From: Actinomycetes bacterium
GTDB lineage: Bacteria > Actinomycetota > Thermoleophilia > BMS3ABIN01
Length of the DNA stretch: 64,000 bases
Direction of reading: 5' to 3'
NCBI GenBank assembly: GCA_021787475.1
Contig: JAJYLW010000001.1
Span: 124,001 to 188,000 of the forward strand
The position numbers were made by a program, and so were the translations under genes. Of this stretch, positions 40,645-48,728 are shown one piece after another (position 1 is the stretch's first letter; the number at the start of each line of letters is the position of its first letter). The notes below the pieces were generated by a model. The model did not search any database and was not told where the DNA came from. It was given only the letters and a program-made list of their open reading frames with translations.

Positions 40645-40870
40645 CCCGTGAGCAGGTCTCCTGGCTGCTGGATTTGCGCTTCCGTCCGCCTTCCCGGGCT
40701 TAATCCGTCTAGAAATAATAAGAACGGCCTCCGAGCCCAGTGGCGTGCTCTTCTGCGGCCTCAAACCCGGGCCGATCAGGAGCAATTGCCGGAAGCTTCC
40801 AGTTACAGTGGCGGGACCGCGCCGGTTTCGCACCGGCTTCCCTCAAGCGCCGTCATGGCGACCCACAGGC
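40645..40870 (-). promoter_or_regulatory. Cobalamin riboswitch upstream of cobU
   Basis: On the minus strand GGAAGCCGGTGCGAAACCGG and CGGTCCCGCCACTGTAACT (40801-40843) form the aptamer core. The canonical B12 box AGCCAGGAGACCTGC is at 40652-40667. About 130 nt lie between core and box, much more than in the cbiM aptamer (about 40 nt), indicating a long peripheral extension. It controls cobU-cbiP-cbiB-cobO-cobD-cbiA-cbiXC. Confidence 0.95.
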
Positions 40871-41305
40871 TGAAGCTTATGTAGTGAAGCAGTATATGCC
40901 GCGCCCGGTTTTTTTTCAAGGAAAAGAATAAGGCCAGATTTTTTCTCAAATGGCAGGGCGCCGCAAGAAAGGATTAACAAATGGCACCTAAAATAATAAA
41001 TATGATAAATATGATAAATCAAGTGAAGTATTTAACCGCACTGCGAAAATTTGCTGCCGATGCTTGAGGATATGGAAAAAATTGATTGACAAATATGGCC
41101 CGTTACGCATAAACTTAAAAATCAAAGAGGGTTCGGTTTCACGTTTTTTATTGGGGGCGCATTTTTTGCCATGGCTGCCGCGGCAACGGGCGGCGGAAAA
41201 TTTCAGAAGCCCAGGACTTAGAACTATCTCAAAAGGATATGTGGTCTCTATACCGTCTTTGTTTTTTTGGGGAAGCAGGGGGGAGCCAATCATGAGCGTG
41301 CGGCA
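40871..41305. other. Divergent intergenic region, 435 bp
   Basis: It lies between the 5' end of the cobU riboswitch and the second Rrf2 gene. It is AT-richer than its surroundings (AATAAATATGATAAATATGATAAATC near 40993, a 10-bp direct repeat ATATGATAAA). No open frame or clear promoter hexamer pair was recognised, though promoters for both directions must lie here. Confidence 0.5.
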
Positions 41306-41818
41306 GTGCATCTAACCAGACAATGCGATTACGGGGTCAGGGCGGTCCTGTATCTGGCGAGCCTGGCCTACGGCACAGTTGTGCAGACCAAGGAAATTGC
41401 CACCCAGGAAGATATTCCGCGCAAATACCTGCCCTCGATCATCCGCACCCTTGCCCGGTCGGGAATAATTCGCACCTTGCGCGGTAACCAGGGGGGAGTA
41501 ATGCTCTCGCGCCCGCCAGAGGAAATTACCCTGCATGAGGTAATTGAGGCGATCGAGGGTCCGATCACCCTGGTGCAATGCCAGAGGGAGCCGGGCCATT
41601 GCTCCTTCGGAAAAAAGTGCCCGTTTCTGACCGTCTGCGAGGATGTGCAGAACTCGATGGTGTCGCAGCTGGAGGGCACCACCTTTGCCGACCTGGTGGC
41701 CGGCACATATGTCGAAGCCAAGGGCTCAAAGAGGAGGCCGGCAACCGGCGCTCGCCGGCGGCCGCTGGGGCCTCCCGTCGCCGGCAACCGGCCGCCCCGG
41801 CCGGGCTCCTCCGCATAG
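41306..41818 (+). CDS. Rrf2-family transcriptional regulator with Fe-S cysteines, paralogue 2
   Basis: A 170-residue paralogue of the regulator at 16483. The start is taken as GTG 41306 because it gives MHLTRQCDYGVRAVLYL, aligned with MQLTRQADYAIRALLHL of the first. The longer TTG frame from 41267 adds 13 unrelated residues. Cys92, Cys99 and Cys105 keep the C-X6-C-X5-C spacing, and Cys7 and Cys111 are extra. A basic, proline-rich tail of about 30 residues follows the fold. The gene precedes a two-component system; whether it regulates that or the divergent B12 unit is unknown. Confidence 0.87.
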   Translation: MHLTRQCDYGVRAVLYLASLAYGTVVQTKEIATQEDIPRKYLPSIIRTLARSGIIRTLRGNQGGVMLSRPPEEITLHEVIEAIEGPITLVQCQREPGHCSFGKKCPFLTVCEDVQNSMVSQLEGTTFADLVAGTYVEAKGSKRRPATGARRRPLGPPVAGNRPPRPGSSA

Positions 41819-41881
41819 AGCCTACCCTCCAACCTCCAAGTAGATAGCCTTCTGCGGCGGCGTCTGTTACGATGTTACATA

Positions 41882-43171
41882 GTGCTGGAGCTTGCAGGGG
41901 GCGCGGGATCTGCCCTTTTTAAACGCGCGTTTTCCTCTGCCTGTTCCAATAAACTGCTCTTGCCAAGGAAGAGAATGGAATCTGGCGGCAGAGAAGCATT
42001 CGCTCCCCCGGGATTTGGAAAAAAAACGCCTGCGTCGAGGGCCACGGGCCCGCAAGAGGATAATGGCGTCGGCGTAAAATCGCGGGCGCCGTCCCCGCCC
42101 GCTTCCGCCAAGGCACGCGCCTGGGACCTCTGCGTCTGCGATTATGTCAACCCCGTGGTCGCGCGCATCAGGCGCCGGCCGCTGTTCCAGAAAATCATAA
42201 TCGCCAACACCACATTGATTGTCCTGGTTGCTCTTGGCATCTTTTATTTTCACCAAACGTACTACCAGAGCAGCAGCTTGGAGCGGATATCCCTGTTTGT
42301 CTTCAGCGGCATCGCCATTTCCGTTCTGATCAACTTCCTGCTGGTGAGGCTGGCCTTCCATCCGCTGGATGACGTCGGCGAGGCAATTAACGCCATACGG
42401 GCGGGGCATCGTGGCATCCGCGTGCCGGAGGCGCCGGAGGATCCCCAGATCGAAAACCTCTCCCGCAGCCTCAACCAGATGCTCGACGCCATGGAGACCG
42501 CGCGCAAGCGCGCTGCCGCTTCGGTGATCACGGCGCAGGAAGAGGAGCGACGCCGTATCGCCCGTGAGCTTCACGACGAAACGAGCCAGGCGCTTACCAG
42601 CCTGATTATCGGCATCAAAATGGCAGAAGAGACAATCCCGGATGAAATGACCAATCTGCAAGAGCGCCTGAACAACCTTAAGGATCTGGCGCATCAAACG
42701 CTCAACGAGGTCCACAACATGGCCGTCCGGCTGAGGCCCAGTATTCTCGATGACCTCGGGCTGGCGGCAGCCCTGCGCTCTTACGGCAAGGAGCTGTCGG
42801 AAAACGGCGGCATTCAGATCAACATGCAGCTGATCGCCCTAGCCGAGCGCCTGTCGCCGGAAATGGAAACAGTTTTATACCGCGTTGTCCAGGAAGCCCT
42901 GACCAACGTGGCCCGCCACTCGGGCGCCAGTATGTGCCAGGTGAGAATGCGTCGCACTGATGACAGCGTCCAGTGCCTGATCGAGGACGACGGCAAGGGG
43001 TTTTACCCGGGTGAGATTTTGACATCCGCGCAGGGCCATGGGCTGGGGATGCACGGCATGCGCGAGAGGATCGAGCTCGTCGGGGGGCAGCTTGAATTTG
43101 AGTCCGAGCCCGGCAAGGGCACAAGCATCTTCCTGGAGGTTCCGATTGGCAACGAGGAGGCGATCTGGTGA
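41882..43171 (+). CDS. NarL-type sensor histidine kinase (HisKA_3)
   Basis: A 429-residue frame. Membrane helices at about 105-124 and 135-156 are followed by a HAMP-like segment. The HisKA_3 dimerisation helix has EEERRRIARELHDETSQALTSL with the phospho-acceptor His231. A HATPase_c domain follows (VVQEALTNVARHSGA, DDGKGF, GLGMHGMRERIELVGG). There is almost no extracellular loop, so it probably senses within the membrane or cytoplasm. The first ~85 residues are low-complexity without a recognisable domain, and the GTG has no ribosome binding site, so the true start is uncertain. It overlaps the response regulator by 4 bp. Confidence 0.88.
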   Translation: MLELAGGAGSALFKRAFSSACSNKLLLPRKRMESGGREAFAPPGFGKKTPASRATGPQEDNGVGVKSRAPSPPASAKARAWDLCVCDYVNPVVARIRRRPLFQKIIIANTTLIVLVALGIFYFHQTYYQSSSLERISLFVFSGIAISVLINFLLVRLAFHPLDDVGEAINAIRAGHRGIRVPEAPEDPQIENLSRSLNQMLDAMETARKRAAASVITAQEEERRRIARELHDETSQALTSLIIGIKMAEETIPDEMTNLQERLNNLKDLAHQTLNEVHNMAVRLRPSILDDLGLAAALRSYGKELSENGGIQINMQLIALAERLSPEMETVLYRVVQEALTNVARHSGASMCQVRMRRTDDSVQCLIEDDGKGFYPGEILTSAQGHGLGMHGMRERIELVGGQLEFESEPGKGTSIFLEVPIGNEEAIW

Positions 43172-43845
43172 GAAGGATCAAGGTGTTGCTTGTTGATGAC
43201 CATGCCATTTTGCGGGCCGGCCTCAACCGCCTCCTTTCCGAGCAAACGGACATCGAAGTGATTGGCGAGGCCGGGAACGGGCGCGAGGGCGTGCAAAAGG
43301 TCCACGATCTTCGTCCCGACGTGGTGCTGATGGATATCGGCATGCCGGTCATGAACGGCATGGAGGCCACCAGGCAAATCAAGAAAAGGAACCGCAACGT
43401 CAAAGTCCTGGTGCTGACAATGCATGACAATGAGGAATACCTGTTCCAGGTGCTTCAGGCGGGAGCGTCGGGTTACGTGCTCAAGAAGGCGGCAGACAGC
43501 GATTTGGTCAACGCCATTCATGTGGTCTACGACGGCGACTGCTTTCTTTACCCCTCGGCCGCCAAGCTGGTGGTGGAGGACTACCTGGAAAAACTGAAAA
43601 CCGGCCAGGAGCCAGCCAGCCGGTACGACGCGCTTACCGACAGGGAGCGAGAGATCCTGGCGCTGGTGGCGGAGGGCCATACAAACCGGGAGATTGCCGA
43701 CTCTCTCTTTATCAGCGTCAAGACGGTGGAGACGCACAAGTCAAACATCATGGAGAAGCTCAACCTGCACAAGCGCGCCGAGCTCGTCCGCTACGCAATC
43801 AACAAAGGTCTGCTGCAGATGAATTTTGGCGAAGGGCTGAAATAG
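43168..43845 (+). CDS. NarL/FixJ-family response regulator
   Basis: A 225-residue DNA-binding response regulator. The receiver domain has Asp10, Asp11 and the phospho-acceptor Asp56 (VVLMDIGMP), with the conserved Lys in VLKKA. A LuxR-type helix-turn-helix follows at about 155-215 (LTDREREILALVAEGHTNREIA, VKTVETHKSNI). The GTG start overlaps the kinase stop (GTGA). It is the cognate partner of the upstream kinase. Targets are unknown; the degraded gene just downstream may have belonged to the same unit. Confidence 0.94.
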   Translation: MRRIKVLLVDDHAILRAGLNRLLSEQTDIEVIGEAGNGREGVQKVHDLRPDVVLMDIGMPVMNGMEATRQIKKRNRNVKVLVLTMHDNEEYLFQVLQAGASGYVLKKAADSDLVNAIHVVYDGDCFLYPSAAKLVVEDYLEKLKTGQEPASRYDALTDREREILALVAEGHTNREIADSLFISVKTVETHKSNIMEKLNLHKRAELVRYAINKGLLQMNFGEGLK

Positions 43846-43850
43846 CCGGC

Positions 43851-45514
43851 ATGGCAAAGGTCTGGGTCCTGTGATTAGACGGCGGCAGTTTTAAAATTAT
43901 CGACTACCTGATTGGCCGGGGGAGAGCTTCCCCGGTTTGCCGGTTTTCTGGCCAAAGGCAGCCGGGCAACGCTTTTGTCAACGACGCCGCCGATAACTCC
44001 GGCCGCCTGGTCCTCTTTTTTTACCGGCCTGAATCCCGGCGCCCATGGCATTTTATTTTTTTTCGCCGTGATCCCGGCTCTTATCGCCTGCTGCCGGTAT
44101 GCGTGGCAACGTGGCCGGCGAGCCGTCTGGGATCTGGCGGGCGGACACGGGAAAAAGGTGTGCGTCTAGTGCGTTTATAACGTGCCCATGACTTGCCGGG
44201 CCAGGCCGGTGAACGGGATCATGATCGCTGGCATGGACACCCCTGAGCTAAATCAAAAGGCTGTCTATCCCCGCGAGTTCGGTCGGCGAATATTGTCCAA
44301 CTTTCCTGACTTTGAAATCGAGCCCACTGTCAATCATTCCTTCCTGCTAAGGCATTATTCCGATCCGATCGGGGAATTTATCAACCGGCCGCGAAAGCAG
44401 CTGGAGCTGCAGCTTGCTGTGATTCGATTCCTGAGCGAGCTTGAGGACTGGGATTTATTTGTATCGGTGGTCCGATCGCCGGACTCCTTTCAGCATGCCT
44501 TTTGGCAATCTGCGGAAAAGGCGATGGCGGGAATAAGGCAGGCGCATCGCGAGGCAAGCCAGGCCGAGGCCGTTTTTGATTGCTATAAGAGAATCGACAG
44601 CGAACCCGGCTGGTGGGCGGATGGAGAGCGAAATATTATTTTGATGTCTGACCATGGTTTTGGTGAGCTAAAAAAAGAAGTTTGCACCAACAAGGTTCTG
44701 GCGGAGGCCGGCCTCCTAAGTTTCAGGCGACATGCCGGCGCAGGTCCACCCCGGACAGGGCAGTCGTTTCTTGGCAATATTTCCCAGCGCCTGCCGCCCG
44801 GTCTGCGCGCCCAGGCAAGGGACCTGATTTATCACCGTCTCAAAGTCAGGACGCCTGGCAGCGATCCGCTGGCCGGTGTGGATTGGGACCGGACAAAGGT
44901 TTACTCTTTCAGCCAGCTCGGCTGTCTGTTCGCCAACCTGAAGGGCCGCAAGCCGGCCGACACCGTTTCCGGGGGAAAAGAGCGGTTGGCCATACTTGCC
45001 GAAGCAAAGAAAGCGTTGGCGGAACTTTCCGACCCTGAAGACGACGCCCCGGTGGTGACGGAATTCAAGGCGAGGGAAGAATTGTATAGTGGGTCAATTT
45101 GTCACACAAATGCCGGGTTTGACTTTTGTGATGAGAGATTATGCATACCGCGATTCTTACAATGCGAACGGACCTGCCGTCTGCATGCTCAGCCCGGACT
45201 GGGGTCAGCTTGTCTCGACGGGCACGCACCGCCGGGAGGGGATGCTGGCCATGGGCAGCCCGGCGGTAATCCCGGGCAATTTGGGGAAGGCAAGTATCCT
45301 CGACCTGGCGCCGACCGTGCTTGGCATCCTCGCGCTGCCGCTCTCCCCTGCTCTGGACGGCCGGCCATTGCAAGCCGCGCTTGTTGAGAAGCCCGGAAAG
45401 GTCGTCTCGGCTGCCTCCGGACAGCCCTCGCCTGCCGCGCCGGGCAAACACGGCTACAGCAATGCCGAAGAGGAAACAATCCGCTCGCGCTTGCAGGACC
45501 TGGGCTATTATTAA
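43851..45514 (+). pseudogene. Type I phosphodiesterase / nucleotide pyrophosphatase (alkaline phosphatase superfamily), decayed
   Basis: Pieces of one alkaline-phosphatase-superfamily protein are spread over frames. MAKVWVL then LDGGSFKIIDYL is interrupted by TGA at 43872. The nucleophile segment TTPPITPAAWSSFFTG is in another frame after a shift near 43918. A frame excursion begins at the T8 run near 44052 and returns by about 44120. TAG at 44167 was created by a 9-bp near-duplication (GTGCGTCTA/GTGCGTTTA). The metal-binding SDHGFGELK segment follows. A last shift lies near 45087, before LTFVMRDYAYRDSYNANG and the intact end IRSRLQDLGYY. At least five lesions argue for decay rather than sequencing error. 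Confidence 0.85.
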
Positions 45515-45678
45515 GTCAAGTTGCCCTCTTGCCAACAAGGTTTCCAAAACGTTGAGGCCAAGTCAGGCAAAATCTCTCAAACTGTATAAGCTGACAGCGC
45601 CAATATGAGATGATTAACGGAACAAAACTTTGCCGGCAAAGCGGGAGATTAGCCCATATTTCCTTTATTAAGCCCTAT

Positions 45679-45755
45679 TGGAGCCGGTGACAGGATTCGA
45701 ACCCGTGGCCTGCTGATTACAAATCAGCTGCTCTAGCCAACTGAGCTACACCGGC
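45679..45755 (-). tRNA. tRNA-Thr, anticodon TGT
   Basis: The minus strand folds as a standard tRNA: acceptor arm GCCGGTG/CACCGGC, D arm GCTC/GAGC, anticodon arm GCTGA-TTTGTAA-TCAGC with anticodon TGT, and T arm ending GGGTTCGAATCC. CCA is encoded at the 3' end (45679-45681 on the plus strand). An array begins two bases before its 5' end. Confidence 0.96.
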
Positions 45756-45756
45756 A

Positions 45757-45784
45757 AGCGGATGCTGGATTCTGGATGCTGGGA
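45757..45784. repeat. Heptanucleotide array upstream of tRNA-Thr
   Basis: GGATGCT, GGATTCT, GGATGCT, then GGGAAAAAACC, directly next to the tRNA 5' end. Confidence 0.8.
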
Positions 45785-45862
45785 AAAAACCAAAACCATT
45801 CCAACAATTATACAGGCGAAGCTTCGGGGAAAGGAATGCCGCCACAGCCACCAGGTAAAACC

Positions 45863-45899
45863 TTGAGCTGGAACCTGGAACTTTGAACTCGAAACTTAC
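45863..45899. repeat. Heptanucleotide array forming the sigH stop codon
   Basis: GAGCTGG, AACCTGG, AACTTTG, AACTCGA, AACTTAC: five units in strict register. The last contains the sigH stop (TAA on the minus strand). Confidence 0.82.
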
Positions 45900-46522
45900 A
45901 GAAAAACCTGCCGGCTCTGGAGGTGGAGGGATACCTTGCGTTTTATCCGCTGGAGGGCATTGTCGACGCTCTTTGTGTCGCAGTCCAGTTTTTCCGCGAT
46001 TTGGGCGTAGGAACGGCCCTCAAGGTGCAGTTTCAGCACGCTCGTTTCCAGCATGCTGAGCAGCTTGCCCAGGCAGCCCTTCAGGCTTGCGAGCTCTTCG
46101 GCGCTGATCACCTGGTTTAGCGGATCCTGAACAGGCGAACCGGGCAGGATATCACCGAGTGAGCACTCGCCGTCTTGCGCGGCAGGCGAATGGCTCAGCG
46201 ACAGGTAGCTGTTTAAGGGGGAGTGTTTCTGGCGCGAGGCTGTCTTGATGGCGGTTATAATCTGCCTGGTGATGCAGAGCTCGGCAAAGCTGCGAAAGGA
46301 AGCTTCGCGGTCGTCGCGGTAATCGCGAATGGCCTTGTGGAGCCCGATCAACCCTTCCTGCACGAGATCGTCGATGTCGCCGCCGGACATGAAGTAGGAA
46401 TTAGCCTTTAGCTTGACGAAGCCGTGATACTTGATGACAATGGCCTCGAAAGCCGCCAGCCTGCCGGCGCGCGCCTGCTCGATCAGCTTTAAATCCTCGT
46501 CCTGCCCTGTCGAAGGTTTCAA
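45896..46522 (-). CDS. sigH: RNA polymerase sigma factor, SigH/sigma-30 like
   Basis: A 208-residue sigma-70 family protein. Region 2 shows FEAIVIKYHGFVKLKANSYF and GGDIDDLVQEGLIGLHKAIRDY; region 4 shows LSMLETSVLKLHLEGRSYAQIAEKLDCDTKSVDNALQRIKRK. Length, lack of regions 1 and 3, and location after the yacP-like gene match SigH of Bacillota, where this order is conserved. In that group SigH acts in stationary-phase or sporulation control; its role here is not known. Confidence 0.9.
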   Translation of the reverse strand: MKPSTGQDEDLKLIEQARAGRLAAFEAIVIKYHGFVKLKANSYFMSGGDIDDLVQEGLIGLHKAIRDYRDDREASFRSFAELCITRQIITAIKTASRQKHSPLNSYLSLSHSPAAQDGECSLGDILPGSPVQDPLNQVISAEELASLKGCLGKLLSMLETSVLKLHLEGRSYAQIAEKLDCDTKSVDNALQRIKRKVSLHLQSRQVFL

Positions 46523-46559
46523 AGCTCCTCCTTCCTGGCCGCTTGCCCGGGCTACCGGG

Positions 46560-47093
46560 TTATCTTTGCCCCCTGCGCATCCTCTCCAGCTTCTTTAAAG
46601 TCTCTACGTCAACTTTATCCTCAATCTTCCAGTGCATTCTATCCATTTCTGATGATAATGCAACCCTTTTTTCAATTTTTTTCAGCTCCGCGATAAAATG
46701 CCGCGGCGGCAGCCGGGAAGCGCGGCCGTGCATCGATCCTCTCTGCACTTCCCAGTCGGCACTGACAACCACGATGCGCTCGTATTCCCGGCCGCCTCCC
46801 TTGCCGGTTTTTTTGAGCGCCTCCTGGACCAGTTTGCCGATGACAATATCGGCGCTCTCCTTCCGCGAGGCGAAGCGGATGCTCACCGGAGCGCCTGGGA
46901 CCTGACTTGCGGTTTCCTTCCGGGCTGAAGATGAATCAAATACAACAACGGCCTCGGCGCCGCCGGCGGCCGCGACGTTGACAACTTGCTCGATAAGAGA
47001 GCGACGCTTATTTTCCAGGTTGGCGGCCGTGACTGCGCCGGGCTCGAGGGCGTGCATGAGATTGTAACCGTCGATGATGTATAAATCAGCCAT
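46560..47093 (-). CDS. yacP: NYN-domain ribonuclease, YacP/Rae1 family
   Basis: A 177-residue protein starting with the PIN-like NYN fold, IDGYNLMHAL near 7-16. ADIVIGKLVQEALKK and ERIVVVSADWEVQRGS carry the further acidic residues of the active site. In Bacillus, YacP (Rae1) is a ribosome-associated endoribonuclease. It lies between cysS and sigH, the same place as in Bacillota. It starts at the edge of a heptanucleotide array. Confidence 0.9.
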   Translation of the reverse strand: MADLYIIDGYNLMHALEPGAVTAANLENKRRSLIEQVVNVAAAGGAEAVVVFDSSSARKETASQVPGAPVSIRFASRKESADIVIGKLVQEALKKTGKGGGREYERIVVVSADWEVQRGSMHGRASRLPPRHFIAELKKIEKRVALSSEMDRMHWKIEDKVDVETLKKLERMRRGQR

Positions 47094-47187
47094 TGGATAC
47101 AGGATTCTGGACGCCAGGTCCTGACGGAATCGGGAGAACCCGCGCTTTCGGTTTTATCCAATGTCTAGGATCCAAAATCCAATGTCC
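47094..47187. repeat. Two heptanucleotide runs between cysS and yacP
   Basis: GGATACA, GGATTCT, GGACGCC at 47095-47115 and ATCCAAT, GTCTAGG, ATCCAAA, ATCCAAT, GTCC at 47157-47187. The second overlaps the end of cysS and encodes its last residues (TLDFGS) and stop. Confidence 0.78.
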
Positions 47188-48601
47188 GCTTAATGAGTTT
47201 CGGCCCTTGGGGCGTGTCGCGAATTTCGTACCCAGCGGCTGCAATTTTGTCCCGGGCGGCGTCAGCGACGGCGTAGTCCTTGCTGCGCCGCGCCGTCTCC
47301 CTTTGCTCAACGAGCTCGAGCAGTTCCTTCGGTAAGGCCTTGCCCCCATAGTCGGCCTCATTAAATTCGACGCCCAGGATGCCGAGCAGCCGCTCAAGTA
47401 AGTCGCGGGCCCGGCCAAGCAGGCCGTGATCCGCACCACCGGCGGCGGATGCCTGTTCCGTGTACTCATTGATTGACTTGACCAGCCCAAAGACCGCCGC
47501 CAGGGCGCCGGCAGTGTTGATGTCATCCTGCATCTCGGCCTCGAACTGCTCGGCGGTGGTGGCGGCGGCTTCCTCAAGCGGCCGGCCATCCGGCGGCGCT
47601 CCCGTCCCGGCTTCGATCAGAACGCTGTCTGCTTTCCAGAAGCAGTTCTTGAAACGCTCGAGCTGGCTGGCGGCTTCATCCAGGTTCGCGGCGGAGAACT
47701 CCAGCGGGCTGCGGTAGTGCGAGCCAATGAAAAAGAGGATCAGCACCCGCGGATCGTAACGTTTCAAAAACTCGCGCAGCAGGAATATGTTTCCCACCGA
47801 CTTGCTCATCTTCTCTTCTTTGGTAGTAATCATGCCGACGTGCATCCAGCCGCGGGCAAACTCCGTGCCGGAAACTGCTTCCGCTTGCGCAATTTCATTT
47901 TCGTGGTGGGGAAAGACAAGATCGCGGCCGCCACCGTGGATGTCAAATCCCTCGCCGAGGTATTTAAGCGACATGGCCGTGCATTCAATGTGCCAGCCGG
48001 GGCGGCCCGGGCCCCAGGGACTCTCCCAGCTTGGTTCGCCGGGTTTGGCGGCCTTCCAGACAGCAAAGTCAAGCGGGCTTTCCTTGGCTTCGCCTTCCCG
48101 GGCCAGTTCGCAATGCTTCATCTGCCCGGTCTTCTGCCCGGACAGCTTGCCATAACCGGGAAACTTTTCAACACGGAAATAAACGCTGCCGCCGGTTTCA
48201 TAGGCCATGCCGGTGCCGACCAGCAGCCGGCAAAGATCAATTATTTCGGAAATATGCTCAGTCGCTTTGGGCTCAACGTCAGGCCGCTCCAGGCCCAGCG
48301 CCCGGGTATCATCAACGTAGGCCCGGGCATAATCAGTGGCCAACCGCCCGGCGGCTACGCCTTCCTTGCCCGCCCGCTCGATGATCTTGTCATCGACATC
48401 GGTTATATTCTCAACCAGTTTGACATCATAGCCCATACTGCGCAGGTAGCGCGCCAGGACGGCGAAGAAAACGTAAGGGCGGGCGTTGCCCACGTGGATG
48501 AAACCGTATACCGTCGGCCCGCAAACGTAGATGCCGACCTTGCCCTCGTCCCGGGGGAAGAACTCCTCTTTTTTGCGCGTTAACGTGTTATATAATTTCA
48601 C
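47165..48601 (-). CDS. cysS: Cysteinyl-tRNA synthetase
   Basis: Charges tRNA-Cys. A class I synthetase with the zinc-site Cys and HIGH-type motif in [47 protein letters not shown] and KMSKSVGN. The start chosen is GTG 48601, giving [13 protein letters not shown], the usual N-terminus, and 478 residues. The longest frame, from 48877, overlaps gltX and is not used. No T-box leader was seen in the 127-bp gap after gltX. Its last residues come from a heptanucleotide array. Confidence 0.94.
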   Translation of the reverse strand: MKLYNTLTRKKEEFFPRDEGKVGIYVCGPTVYGFIHVGNARPYVFFAVLARYLRSMGYDVKLVENITDVDDKIIERAGKEGVAAGRLATDYARAYVDDTRALGLERPDVEPKATEHISEIIDLCRLLVGTGMAYETGGSVYFRVEKFPGYGKLSGQKTGQMKHCELAREGEAKESPLDFAVWKAAKPGEPSWESPWGPGRPGWHIECTAMSLKYLGEGFDIHGGGRDLVFPHHENEIAQAEAVSGTEFARGWMHVGMITTKEEKMSKSVGNIFLLREFLKRYDPRVLILFFIGSHYRSPLEFSAANLDEAASQLERFKNCFWKADSVLIEAGTGAPPDGRPLEEAAATTAEQFEAEMQDDINTAGALAAVFGLVKSINEYTEQASAAGGADHGLLGRARDLLERLLGILGVEFNEADYGGKALPKELLELVEQRETARRSKDYAVADAARDKIAAAGYEIRDTPQGPKLIKRTLDFGS

Positions 48602-48728
48602 GATATTTGGTTGAATGCGCTTCCGAATGGTGTGATGATTTACGCCTCTGGTAACATGGTTGCCGTTCTGGACCTCGTGCCGGTTTATTGTATCGAAGGA
48701 TCGCCGGCGCCACAAAGAGAACCCGGGC

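Noticed and set aside
43912-45514. Three separate small genes in the phosphodiesterase region
   Set aside because: Their motifs follow one another in the order of a single alkaline-phosphatase-superfamily protein, so one pseudogene is the better reading.
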